Source of the DNA: Paractinoplanes ferrugineus
GTDB lineage: Bacteria > Actinomycetota > Actinomycetes > Mycobacteriales > Micromonosporaceae
Direction of reading: 5' to 3'
Assembly (NCBI RefSeq): GCF_016862195.1
Contig: NZ_BOMM01000001.1
Coordinates: 124,001-188,000 of the forward strand
DNA length: 64,000 bases
The notes below the pieces were generated by a model that saw only the letters and a program-made list of their open reading frames with translations, was not told where the DNA came from and ran no database searches. Numbering within the stretch: position 1 is the first letter of the stretch; each line of letters begins with the position of its first letter. Made by a program: the position numbers and the translations under genes. Positions 38,956-48,201 of this stretch are shown piece after piece.

Positions 38956-39441
38956 TTATGCGAGTGATGCGGCTCGGACCAGCGGCAACGTACGGTAATG
39001 GATCACCTCGGCCAGCGCGATGATCGTGTGCGCCCGGGTGATGCCCTCGTAGCCGACGATCTGGTCGATCACCCGTTGCAGGTCGGCGTGCGAGCGGGCG
39101 ACGATGCGGCACAGCAGGTCGCCGCTCCCGGTGATGGTGTGCGCCTCGAGAACCTCCGGGATGTCGGCCAGGTGCGCGGCGACGGCGCCATGCCCGTACC
39201 GCTGGCTGATCTCCAAGGTCACGAAGCTCATCACCCCGAAGCCGATGGCTTCCGGGCTCACCTCGGGCCCGAAGCTCTTGATCGCGCCCCGCGCGATCAG
39301 CTTGTCCAGCCTGGCCTGAACGGTTCCGCGAGCGACCGCGAGACGCCGAGACATTTCCAGTACGCCGATACGCGGCTCCGAGGCGAGCATCTCCACGATC
39401 TTGGCGTCGAGCGGGTCGAGCTGGACAGATTGCATAGCCAC
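38956..39441 (-). CDS. Lrp/AsnC-family regulator
   Basis: The 161-residue protein has an N-terminal HTH (DAKIVEMLASEPRIGVLEMSRRLAV region) and a C-terminal RAM ligand-binding domain (VLEAHTITGSGDLLCRIVAR). It is divergent from hppD with an 88-base gap, so it probably senses tyrosine, phenylalanine or a product and controls hppD; that is inferred from position. Confidence 0.9.
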   Translation of the reverse strand: MAMQSVQLDPLDAKIVEMLASEPRIGVLEMSRRLAVARGTVQARLDKLIARGAIKSFGPEVSPEAIGFGVMSFVTLEISQRYGHGAVAAHLADIPEVLEAHTITGSGDLLCRIVARSHADLQRVIDQIVGYEGITRAHTIIALAEVIHYRTLPLVRAASLA

Positions 39442-39511
39442 AAGGGCAAGTTACCGTACGAGTTGCGCAGAGTGCCTAGCGTATATTTCCACTGTTGCCC
39501 AGGGTTTTTGA

Positions 39512-40660
<1,149 letters not shown>

Positions 40661-40670
40661 CACTCTGCGC

Positions 40671-41276
40671 GTGACGCAAACTCCGGGGTACGGGCCACCG
40701 CCGGGTCATTACCCACCGGCGGTGCCGCCCGGCTACTACTACGTGCCCGTGCGCCCGCCGGTTCCGGTGAGTCCGGGCGGTCTTCCGCTTGCCGATTTCG
40801 GGACGCGTCTGGTCGCGTACATCATCGATTCGCTGTTCATGTCGGTTTTCGCCCTGATCCTCGCGGTGCCCGGGTTGTTCCTGGTCCTGCGCCATCTGCC
40901 CGATCCCGCGCAGTACGCCGACGACACCTCGCCGGGCCGGTTCCTGGGCGACTTCCTCGGGCCCTTGCTGCTTTTCGAGCTGGCTCTGTTCGTCGTGATG
41001 CTGGTCGGCTATTACCTCTATTCGGTCGAATACGCCCACCGGGGCGGACAGACGCTCGGTAAGAAGGCGATGAAGATCCGGATCGTGCCGCTCGACCCCC
41101 ATCTGCGCTACACGCGGGGGATGGCGGCCAAGCGATTCCTCATCGAGTACGTCGGTGGCGTCCTTGTGCCGTTCTTCAGTTACCTCGACGGACTGTGGCA
41201 ACTCTGGGACAAGCCTTACCAGCAGGCCCTGCACGACAAGGTGGCCGGAACCGTGGTCGTTAAGGTTTCCCCATGA
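40671..41276 (+). CDS. RDD-family membrane protein
   Basis: The 201-residue protein has a Pro/Tyr-rich cytoplasmic N-terminus (about 1-40) and an RDD domain with three membrane helices (FGTRLVAYIIDSLFMSV; GQTLGKKAMKIRIV). Family function is unclear. GTG start 10 bases after hppD, so probably cotranscribed. It overlaps the next RDD gene as ATGA. Confidence 0.85.
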   Translation: MTQTPGYGPPPGHYPPAVPPGYYYVPVRPPVPVSPGGLPLADFGTRLVAYIIDSLFMSVFALILAVPGLFLVLRHLPDPAQYADDTSPGRFLGDFLGPLLLFELALFVVMLVGYYLYSVEYAHRGGQTLGKKAMKIRIVPLDPHLRYTRGMAAKRFLIEYVGGVLVPFFSYLDGLWQLWDKPYQQALHDKVAGTVVVKVSP

Positions 41277-42214
41277 GTTCGTTGCCCGCCGGCTGGTACA
41301 AGGACCCCGCCGACCCCGCCACCCAACGCTATTGGGACGGCGAGGGCTGGATCGGCAAGGCCATCGGGGCCGACGCGGTCCCGCCGGACGGCCCCCCGCC
41401 GGTCGAGGAGGAGCCGCCGCCCGCGCCCGCCACGGCCCCCGCCCCGACCACGACCCCCGCCCCGGTGGCGCCGCCCGCGGCACCGGCCCCGCCGCCCGGC
41501 TGGGGACCCATGCCCCCACCTCCGCCGGGCTGGCAGCCGCCCCAGCAGGACGGCCCGATGCCGGGCATGCCGGGGGGACCGCAACCGGGCTGGAACTACA
41601 CGCCCTACCCGGTGCAGCCGCGCCCGCACGGCTTCGCGCTGGCCGGTCTGGGCCCGCGCCTGGTCGCCCGGCTGCTCGACATCCTCGCCGTGCTGGTGCT
41701 CAACGTGGTCGTCAACGGCTACTTCGCCTACCAGTTCTGGCAGGAGTTCCTGCCCACCTACCGGGCGAGCATGGACGCGGTGGCCAACGGGCAGAGCGCC
41801 TTCGACGTGCAGCCCGCCTCCGGGCGTACCGATGCCCTGCTCTGGGTGATGTTGATCGTCGCGACCCTGCTGTGGTTGCTCTACGAGGCGCCGGCCACCG
41901 CCAGCAGCGGGCAGACGCTCGGCAAGCGCCTCATGCGGATCCGGGTGGTGGCGGTGGAGAACACCGAGCCGCTCGGGTTCGGCCGGGCGTTCGGCCGCTG
42001 GGCCCGGCTGGGCCTGTGGACCCCGGCCTGGGGCTGCGCCGGGTTCGGCCTGGTCATGCAGTTCATCGACTCGATCTCGCCGCTGTTCGACCAGCAGTTG
42101 CGGCAGGCGTTCCACGACAAGACGGCGCGCACGGTAGTGGTCGCGCTGCCACCGCACGACCAGCTACCGGCTACCCGGAAGGACAACACCGATGACTCGG
42201 CTCACTCGCGCTGA
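41273..42214 (+). CDS. RDD-family membrane protein with N-terminal DUF2510 domain
   Basis: The 313-residue protein starts with a short DUF2510 motif (GWYKDPADPATQRYWDGEGW), continues through a Pro/Ala-rich linker (about 35-110) and ends in an RDD domain (GLGPRLVARLLDILAV; GQTLGKRLMRIRVV). The two RDD genes look like an old tandem duplication. Its 3' end overlaps the aminotransferase start by 23 bases. Confidence 0.86.
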   Translation: MSSLPAGWYKDPADPATQRYWDGEGWIGKAIGADAVPPDGPPPVEEEPPPAPATAPAPTTTPAPVAPPAAPAPPPGWGPMPPPPPGWQPPQQDGPMPGMPGGPQPGWNYTPYPVQPRPHGFALAGLGPRLVARLLDILAVLVLNVVVNGYFAYQFWQEFLPTYRASMDAVANGQSAFDVQPASGRTDALLWVMLIVATLLWLLYEAPATASSGQTLGKRLMRIRVVAVENTEPLGFGRAFGRWARLGLWTPAWGCAGFGLVMQFIDSISPLFDQQLRQAFHDKTARTVVVALPPHDQLPATRKDNTDDSAHSR

Positions 42215-43280
42215 CCTCGAGGGACTGCCGGCCTACGTACCCGGCCGCAGCCTCGCCGACCTGACCCGTGAGCTGGGCATCGCCGAGGCGATCAAGCTCG
42301 CCTCGAACGAGGTGCCCTACGGCCCGCTGCCCGGCGTGATCGAGGCCGTCACCGAGACGATGCGCCAGTCGCACCGCTACCCCGACATGGGCGTGGTGGC
42401 GCTGCGTGACGCGCTCGCCGCGCGCTACGGGGTGGCCGCCGACCGGATCGTCACCGGCTGCGGCTCGGTCGCTCTCGCCGAGACCCTCGCCAAGGCGACC
42501 TGCCTGCCCGGCGACGAGATCGTCCACTCGTGGCGATCGTTCGAGGCCTACCCGATCATCTCGGCCGGGGTCGGCGCCACCAGCGTGCGCGTGCCGAACA
42601 CGGCCGGTCACGGCCACGATCTGGCGGCCATGGCGGACGCCGTCACCGACCGGACCCGCCTCGTGATCGTGTGCAACCCGAACAACCCGACGGGCACGGC
42701 GGTGCACAAGGCGGAGCTCGACCGCTTCCTCGCCGCGGTGCCGTCGGACGTGCTGGTGGTGCTCGATGAGGCCTACCGCGAACTGGTCACCGACCCCGAC
42801 GTGCCGGACGCCATCGACACCTACGCCGACCGCGCCAACGTGGTCGTGCTGCGCACCATGTCGAAGGCGTGGGGCCTCGCCGGCCTGCGGATGGGCTACC
42901 TGGTGGCGCAGCCGGCGGTGGCCGCGGCCATCCGCAAGGTGCTCACCCCGTTCTCCACCAGCCTCGTCGCGCAGGCCGCCGCGCTGGCCGCCCTCCAGCA
43001 GGAGGACGAGGTCAAACGCCGGTGCGCGCTGGTCGTCGCCGAACGCGACCGGGTCACCGAGGCGCTGCGCAAGCTCAACGTCGAGGTCCCGGAAAGCCAG
43101 GCCAACTTCGTCTGGCTCCCGCTGGGCGACAAGGCGGCGCCGTTCGGCGCGAGCTGCGAGGGGCGCGGGGTCATCGTCCGCCCGTTCCAGCCCGATGGCG
43201 TACGCGTGACGATCGGCACCGCCGAGGAGAACGACGCTTTCCTGGCCGCCGCGGAGATCGCCCTCGAGCAGCTGGGGTAG
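42192..43280 (+). CDS. Aromatic-acid/histidinol-phosphate aminotransferase (HisC family)
   Basis: The 362-residue fold-type I PLP enzyme has CNPNNPTG, the LDEAYRE Asp and the PLP Lys225 in TMSKAWGLAGLRMGY. HisC-like proteins outside his operons are often phenylalanine/tyrosine aminotransferases. Following hppD, it would make 4-hydroxyphenylpyruvate from tyrosine, giving the first two steps of tyrosine catabolism in one operon. Substrate is inferred; a true HisC role cannot be excluded. Confidence 0.87.
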   Translation: MTRLTRADLEGLPAYVPGRSLADLTRELGIAEAIKLASNEVPYGPLPGVIEAVTETMRQSHRYPDMGVVALRDALAARYGVAADRIVTGCGSVALAETLAKATCLPGDEIVHSWRSFEAYPIISAGVGATSVRVPNTAGHGHDLAAMADAVTDRTRLVIVCNPNNPTGTAVHKAELDRFLAAVPSDVLVVLDEAYRELVTDPDVPDAIDTYADRANVVVLRTMSKAWGLAGLRMGYLVAQPAVAAAIRKVLTPFSTSLVAQAAALAALQQEDEVKRRCALVVAERDRVTEALRKLNVEVPESQANFVWLPLGDKAAPFGASCEGRGVIVRPFQPDGVRVTIGTAEENDAFLAAAEIALEQLG

Positions 43281-43283
43281 GTG

Positions 43284-43410
43284 TTCCGCGGCGCGGCTCG
43301 GGTCTTGCTCAGCGGCGCCGCTTGGGCCTGGTTCCGCGGCGCGGCTCGGGTCTTGCTCAGCGGCGCGGCTCGGGTCTTACTCAGCGGCGCGGCTCCGGCC
43401 TGGTTCAGCG
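43284..43410. repeat. About 24-bp tandem repeats running into a stop codon
   Basis: Five copies plus a partial one of a unit near TCAGCGGCGCGGCTCGGGTC with two alternative ends (CTTGC/CTTAC or CCTGG). The last copy supplies the TCA (43405-43407) that is the stop of the minus-strand MFS gene. Confidence 0.85.
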
Positions 43411-44622
43411 GAGCGGTGGGGTGGCGGCCCGGGGTTCGGGGTGGTGGTCGGCGTCGGCCAGGTGGCTCGGGAAGACCTGGCGGGCGGTGGCGGTCAGGAC
43501 CAGGGCGGCGAGCGCGAGGCCGGCGGCGATCAGCGGCAGCGTGCCGAGGTGGCCGGCCGAGGTGAGGCGCTCGCCGACCAATGCGCCGCCGCCGATGCCG
43601 ATCTGGAACGCCACCACGTAGACGGCGCTCGCCGCGTCCCGGGCCTGGGGCGCGATGCGCAGTGCCGTCGCCTGCAGGCACACCGGGATGGCACAGAACG
43701 CGCCGCCCCACAGCAGGGTGGCCAGCACGGTCGGGACGAGGCCGAGCACCGGGGCGAGCGCGGCCACCGCCACCGCCAGGATGCCGAGCAGCAGCATCAG
43801 GGCGGGACCGGGGCGGCGGTCGATGAACCGGCCGACCGTGTATCCGGCGATGAGCGCGGCCGCCCCGTACCCGAGTAACAACGCACTCAGGCCGAAGCCC
43901 GCCAACCCGGCGTCGCGCCGGACCAGCGGGGCGATGTAGGTGTAGGCCGCGAAGTGGCCGATGACCAGGCTAACGGTGACCGCGCAGAGCAGCGCGACCT
44001 TGGGGTCCCGGATGATCGCGACGGACGCGCGCAGCTGGGGGCCGAGGCGGGTCGCGCGGTCGTGCGGCAGCGGGTCGAGCTTCGGCAGGAACTTGCCGAG
44101 CAGCACGACACAGACCACTCCCGCCACGGTGATCGTGCCGATCGCGACGCGCCAGCCCAGCCACTGCCCGATCGCGGTGCTGATCGGCACGCCGGCGACG
44201 ACCGCGAGCGAGTTGCCGACGAAGACGAGCGCGGTGGCCCGGCCCGCCTGCCCCGGCGGCGCCAACCGCGCTGTGATCGGCCCGATGATCGACCAGAACA
44301 CCCCATGGGCGAGCGCACAGACCAGTCTGGTCGCCCCGAGCACCAGGAACGACGGCGCGAAGGTGGCCGCCGCCTGCGACAACACGAAGATCGCCATGGT
44401 GACCGCGATCAGCGTGTGCCGGGGGACGCGCATGGTGACCGCGGTGAGCGGGATAGTGCTGACCGCCGCCACCACGGCATAGCTGGTGAGCAGCAGGCCG
44501 ACGTCCGACTCGGCCACGTCGAGACCGCCCGCGATCTGCGGAAGCAGGCCGACCGGAAGGGTCTCCGCGGTCACGTAGCAGAAGGCGGAGGCCCCGAGGA
44601 CGGCCAGTGCCGGCCGGTTCAT
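43405..44622 (-). CDS. MFS transporter, DHA1/AraJ-like
   Basis: The 405-residue protein has about 12 membrane helices, N-terminal AETLPVGLLPQIAGGLDV, and the loop-type motif GRFIDRRPGP between helices. Related proteins export sugars or drugs. ATG 44622 has GGAGGTGC before it; the upstream open frame overlaps the divergent regulator. Its last codons lie within tandem repeats. It is divergent from a ROK gene, the likely regulator. Confidence 0.88.
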   Translation of the reverse strand: MNRPALAVLGASAFCYVTAETLPVGLLPQIAGGLDVAESDVGLLLTSYAVVAAVSTIPLTAVTMRVPRHTLIAVTMAIFVLSQAAATFAPSFLVLGATRLVCALAHGVFWSIIGPITARLAPPGQAGRATALVFVGNSLAVVAGVPISTAIGQWLGWRVAIGTITVAGVVCVVLLGKFLPKLDPLPHDRATRLGPQLRASVAIIRDPKVALLCAVTVSLVIGHFAAYTYIAPLVRRDAGLAGFGLSALLLGYGAAALIAGYTVGRFIDRRPGPALMLLLGILAVAVAALAPVLGLVPTVLATLLWGGAFCAIPVCLQATALRIAPQARDAASAVYVVAFQIGIGGGALVGERLTSAGHLGTLPLIAAGLALAALVLTATARQVFPSHLADADHHPEPRAATPPLR

Positions 44623-44642
44623 GCGCACCTCCGCAGAATATG

Positions 44643-44655
44643 CTCTGCCAAAGAG
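44643..44655. promoter_or_regulatory. Short inverted repeat in MFS/ROK divergent gap
   Basis: CTCT and AGAG arms with 5-base spacer in the 52-base gap between divergent starts. Candidate operator for the ROK protein, weak because the arms are only 4 bases. Confidence 0.3.
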
Positions 44656-44674
44656 TAAAAGAAGGAGGTCGGCT

Positions 44675-45835
44675 GTGACGACGCGCTCAACCGAACTGCT
44701 CCGCCTGGCCCACACCCGCCCCGGCGTGACCCGGGCCGACGCGGCCAGACTTCTGGGCCTCGGCACCGGCGCCGCCACCGAGATCGTCAGCCGGTTGGCG
44801 CACGCGTCTCTGCTCGCCGAGGCGCCGGCCCCACCGAGCGGAGGCCGGGGCCGCCCGACCACCGCCCTGATCGCCCACCCGACCGGCCCGCTGGTGCTGG
44901 CCGTCGCGATCACCCACGAGGATTGGCGAATCGACGTGGTCGAACTCGGCGGCGCCACCTTGACCTCGGTCGCGGCCCCCCATACCAGCCCGGATTGGGC
45001 TGCGGTTTCCGCGTCCGTCACGGCCGCGGCCTCTTCCTTACGACTGGCGTACGGCGAACGACTGCGCGCCATGGGCCTGTCCGTCCCCGGCACCGTCTCC
45101 CCCGACCTTCGCCTGGACGCCAGCGGCCTGGGCTGGCACGACGTCGACCTGACCGCGTTGCTCCTGGCTGACGCCTCGTCGGGGCCTCATCTGATGGCTC
45201 GGGGTGACGCCTCGCTCGGGCCGCTTTTGGTGGCTCGGAATGACGCCTCGCTGGCGGCTGCTGCCGAATCGGCTCGGGGCGCCGCGGTGGGTGCGACGGT
45301 GGCCTTACACCTACGGATCGAGGCCGGCCTCGGTGGCGCGGTCGTCGACCATGGCCGGGTGCTGACGGGCGCCCGAGGCGCGGGCGGCGAGTTCGGCCAC
45401 ATGCCGTTCGGCGACCCGGCCGTGACCTGCCCATGCGGTGCCCAGGGTTGCTGGGGCACGGCCGTGGACGGCACCGCGATGGCCCGCTTGCTGGGCCGCC
45501 CCGCCCCACCCGACCCGGTGACCTACGCGCGGCGTCTGATCTCCTCCACCCAGCCGGCGGAACAGGCCGCCGTCCGCGCGGTGGCCGCCACCCTGGGTCG
45601 CGGCATCGCCGGCCTGGTCAACGGCTTGGACGCCGACCTGGTGACCCTCGGCGGCCTCGGAGCGGACCTGCTGGCCGCGGCCCCCGCCGAGATAGCCACT
45701 GCCTACCGAGCCGGCCTGATGCGGGTCCACCGCCCCGCACCACCACCATTACTCCAAGCCGCGCTCGGCGACGACGGCCCGATCACCGGCGCGGGCGAAG
45801 AAGCCTGGTCGCTCCTTTTGCCCTGGCTCACCTAA
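44675..45835 (+). CDS. ROK-family regulator with intact zinc site and in-frame duplication
   Basis: The 386-residue protein has a short winged helix (ADAARLLGLGTGAATEIVSRL) and a ROK domain with GAGGEFGHMPFGD and the zinc cluster CPCGAQGCWG. Just before the conserved Asn-Asp-like step, two 36-base units in the DNA give parallel peptides DASSGPHLMARG and DASLGPLLVARN, then DASLAAAAE. The extra copy lengthens the loop near the sugar site. GTG 44675 follows AAGGAGG by 6 bases. Confidence 0.87.
   Translation: MTTRSTELLRLAHTRPGVTRADAARLLGLGTGAATEIVSRLAHASLLAEAPAPPSGGRGRPTTALIAHPTGPLVLAVAITHEDWRIDVVELGGATLTSVAAPHTSPDWAAVSASVTAAASSLRLAYGERLRAMGLSVPGTVSPDLRLDASGLGWHDVDLTALLLADASSGPHLMARGDASLGPLLVARNDASLAAAAESARGAAVGATVALHLRIEAGLGGAVVDHGRVLTGARGAGGEFGHMPFGDPAVTCPCGAQGCWGTAVDGTAMARLLGRPAPPDPVTYARRLISSTQPAEQAAVRAVAATLGRGIAGLVNGLDADLVTLGGLGADLLAAAPAEIATAYRAGLMRVHRPAPPPLLQAALGDDGPITGAGEEAWSLLLPWLT
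45170..45241 (+). repeat. 36-bp direct duplication inside the ROK gene
   Basis: Two adjacent 36-base units (45170-45205, 45206-45241), both beginning GACGCCTCG, with a third GACGCCTCG opening at 45242. Unit length is a multiple of three, so the frame is kept. Confidence 0.85.
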
Positions 45836-45926
45836 TGCCCGCGATAATTCTCCGGTCCCGCTGAGATTTTAGAATGGCACGATCGACTCTTGGCGGGTGG
45901 CATGCTGAGTGCGAGAGAATTTACTT

Positions 45927-47246
45927 ATGCGGCACCAGCAGCTTTCGTTCTTCTCCCGCCCGGCAACAATTGCTATGCGGGATCGCACGAAAGCGCGTAA
46001 TTGGTGGCCGGAGAAAGACGAGTTCCGCCGTGACCACGCGCGCCGGCGGCGGTGGGGGCTTGCAAGGCGTTACGGGTGGAAGTTGTGCCGGGCACATGGT
46101 TGCTCGCGGGAGTGCGCGGAGCTGGGCCTGCACGAGGAGGCCGAGGAGATCCCGCCCCTGATCTGGCCCGCCGACGCAGTCCTCACGCGGCGGCCGTCAC
46201 CAGTGCCAGCTAGACCTCCGGCTGAGCCCACGCTCCAGGCTGCTGAAGAGTCGCCGCAGGCCGTACCGCCGTCCCGGACCGGTTGCGCGGTTCTGCCAGA
46301 GACCGCCGCTCGCGCTCTCTCCGAGACGCAGCCCTTCACCGATCCGATGCCGGCTCCAGCTGCCGATTTGCCCGCGCTTGCCGATTCGCCCGTGCTTGCC
46401 GGTCTGCCCGCGCTTGCCGATTTGCCCGCGCTTGCCGATTCGCCCGCGCTTGCCGGTCTGCCCGCGCTTGCCGGTCTGCCCGCGCTTGCCGGTCTGCCCG
46501 CGCTTGCCGATTCGATGCCGGCGGTCGAGGACCGGTTCGCGAGCCGGTCCGGTCTTGGGCGCTGGTCGGGGTGGTTGGGTGGGGTTGAGCCGGGTGTTGG
46601 TTCCGGCCCGTGCGATGGCCCGGATCGGCGTGCACGGTTGAGTCCGCTTGCTGACCCGGCCCCGCTTGTCGGCCTTGTCCCGCATGTCGGTGATGCCGCT
46701 GCCTGCCGGCCGCGTGGGCTGGTCCCGTGGCTGCGTGCTGATTCGACGGCTGCGTGCCGGTCCCGCGAGCCGATCGCCTGTTCGCGTGCTGACTCAGGGC
46801 CCACGGGGCGGTCGCGTGCGTTGGTCCCATGGGTGCGCGCTCGGTCCTCGTGCTGGCCGTGCGCCCGTGCGCGCGTCTCGCTTGCCGGCCGCGGGCCTCC
46901 GCTTCGGCCCCGTGCGCCGCCGCTCGTGCGCTCGCTGTTCTCGTGCGCCTGGCCACGGTCGGCGTGCCGGCTGACGGTCGCGCTTGTCCCGTGCGTGCCG
47001 GTCGGTTCCGTGCGTGCCGGTCGGTCTCGTGTGGATCCCGCGCCTGCGGGTTCCACGTGCTGGCCTGGCGCTCGCCTGCGGGCCCGCTTGCGGACCCAGG
47101 GCCTCCGCTCGCCTGCGGGTCCCGCTTGCGGATCCAAAGGCCTCCGGTGTCGGTCCCGCGCGTTGGCGCCCTGCGCTCGGCAGATGAGCCGGACGAGGCG
47201 GAGTGGGGCCCGCCAGGGCCGGTCGACTGTCGCCCGGCCTGGGTGA
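45927..47246 (+). CDS. Hypothetical protein: basic N-terminus plus long repeat-derived tail
   Basis: No family named. The first about 80 residues (MRHQQLSFFSRPATIAMRDR..., then Trp/Arg/His-rich) look like a genuine protein, and similar short proteins are familiar to me from Micromonosporaceae. From about residue 85 the frame is Pro/Ala-rich, then passes through 18-base repeats and an Arg/Gly/Ser-rich tail. That part may be an expansion that read through the original stop. ATG 45927 is used; GTG 45909 is possible. The tail may not be translated or conserved. Confidence 0.4.
   Translation: MRHQQLSFFSRPATIAMRDRTKARNWWPEKDEFRRDHARRRRWGLARRYGWKLCRAHGCSRECAELGLHEEAEEIPPLIWPADAVLTRRPSPVPARPPAEPTLQAAEESPQAVPPSRTGCAVLPETAARALSETQPFTDPMPAPAADLPALADSPVLAGLPALADLPALADSPALAGLPALAGLPALAGLPALADSMPAVEDRFASRSGLGRWSGWLGGVEPGVGSGPCDGPDRRARLSPLADPAPLVGLVPHVGDAAACRPRGLVPWLRADSTAACRSREPIACSRADSGPTGRSRALVPWVRARSSCWPCARARVSLAGRGPPLRPRAPPLVRSLFSCAWPRSACRLTVALVPCVPVGSVRAGRSRVDPAPAGSTCWPGARLRARLRTQGLRSPAGPACGSKGLRCRSRALAPCARQMSRTRRSGARQGRSTVARPG
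46362..46505 (+). repeat. Eight tandem 18-bp repeats
   Basis: Eight contiguous units of form GCCGRTYYGCCCGCGCTT, plus a partial ninth. Three subtypes alternate (GATTTG, GATTCG, GGTCTG) in the order 1-2-3-1-2-3-3-3, implying duplication of a 54-base block and then of the last unit. In frame they encode A(D/G)(L/S)PAL. Confidence 0.9.
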
Positions 47247-47322
47247 TCTGGCGGGCGCTGCTTGGCTTGGGTGAATCTGGCGGGCGGTGCGGGGCGGGCG
47301 TCGCGACTGGGTGGGATGTGCG
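46506..47322. repeat. Low-complexity degenerate repeats downstream of the 18-bp array
   Basis: Long open frames occur on both strands, a sign of biased composition rather than two genes. Words such as CGTGCCGGTC, GTGCGTGCCGG and CTTGCGGA recur irregularly. Nothing recognisable as a domain was found. Confidence 0.55.
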
Positions 47323-47913
47323 CTACGAAGAGGCGCTTGGGGTCGGCGAAGAGGGCGAAGACACGCTCGGGGTCGGCGAGGAGGGTGACGAGGGCGAGGA
47401 GTCGGCTGTGCGGCAATAGCCGGCGACCGGGTTCAGCCATTCGGTGAACTGATTCTGGACTGTTTTATTGAGGTCGGCCAAGGTTTTCACGGTGTCGAAG
47501 TAGCGGCGGTCGGTGGCGCTGCTCTCCAATTTTGAGGCGGAAACCTTGCCGGCGGCGATGAAGTCGGGGTCTTCGGCGAGGGCGGTTTCTTTGCGGATTT
47601 TGGCGGCTGCGGCCTTCAGTTGGGCGGCTGCTGTCGACTCGGCCTTTTCGGCGTCGGCGGCCTGTTTGTTCTCCTTGTAGGAAACCATTTTGCCCATGGC
47701 TGTGCCGAAGTTGCGCAGCTCGGCGGTGTAGAGGGTCTGCAGCTTCGAGCAAACCTGCTCGGTGCTCGCTGAATAGTCGGGGGCCGCCAGGACGGTCGCG
47801 GCCGCCGTGGGGGCGGTGGACGCGGCTTCGGGCTTGCCGTTCGCGTCACTGTCGCAGGCAGAGCCGGCCAGCAAGAACAAGCCGGCGGTCGCGGCCAGGA
47901 GGGCGCGTCGCAT
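47323..47913 (-). CDS. Putative lipoprotein
   Basis: The 196-residue protein has a lipoprotein signal (MRRALLAATAGLFLLAGSAC, lipobox Cys20), a helical, Ala/Lys-rich outer domain with two cysteines (EQVCSKL and GYCRTAD) and a Ser/Pro-rich tail. The tail is encoded by short GAGGAGGG/GGGGTCGGCG repeats, so it belongs to the same repeat-rich segment. AAGGA precedes ATG 47913; the open frame to 47997 is not needed. Function unknown. Confidence 0.75.
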   Translation of the reverse strand: MRRALLAATAGLFLLAGSACDSDANGKPEAASTAPTAAATVLAAPDYSASTEQVCSKLQTLYTAELRNFGTAMGKMVSYKENKQAADAEKAESTAAAQLKAAAAKIRKETALAEDPDFIAAGKVSASKLESSATDRRYFDTVKTLADLNKTVQNQFTEWLNPVAGYCRTADSSPSSPSSPTPSVSSPSSPTPSASS

Positions 47914-48008
47914 GCGGGGATCCTTCTTGTGGGGGGACGTCCGAACCCGCACGACGGTACGTTCCGTCGTCCAGGACGTCCAACCGAGCGTGAGCACCGC
48001 GATACAAA

Positions 48009-48039
48009 CAGCCCGCCCGCGCCAGGCGTGGGCGGGCTG
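48009..48039. promoter_or_regulatory. Long hairpin in leader of the SARP gene
   Basis: CAGCCCGCCC (48009-48018) pairs exactly with GGGCGGGCTG (48030-48039), and the loop can extend the stem by about 3-5 pairs. It lies between divergent genes, 162 bases before the regulator start, where no gene needs a terminator, so an attenuator or leader structure is possible. Confidence 0.5.
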
Positions 48040-48201
48040 CTGATCCCCCGTACATGCGATGCGCGGCCCAGCGCGCTGGGGCGATGTCGGAAAACATCCG
48101 CGCTGGAGCCTCGCGGGAAGAATGGTGCCGTACGTCGCTCTCGTAACGCTGTCGATCCGCTATCACCGACTCGGTACCCTTGGGCACTGATACGGATCGG
48201 A

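Noticed and set aside
43281..43621. Open frames across the repeat into the MFS gene
   Set aside because: Produced by repeat composition; the sense strand for this region is minus, with membrane helices.
46070..47440. 456-codon open frame on the minus strand
   Set aside because: It overlaps the lipoprotein gene and runs through 18-bp repeats, giving only Arg/Pro/Ala-rich sequence, with no start signal or domain. Biased composition explains it.
47929..48201. N-terminal extension of the SARP protein by 91 codons
   Set aside because: The DNA-binding domain normally begins at the very N-terminus (YRILGPLSV), and the extension includes a strong hairpin and Arg/Pro-rich residues.
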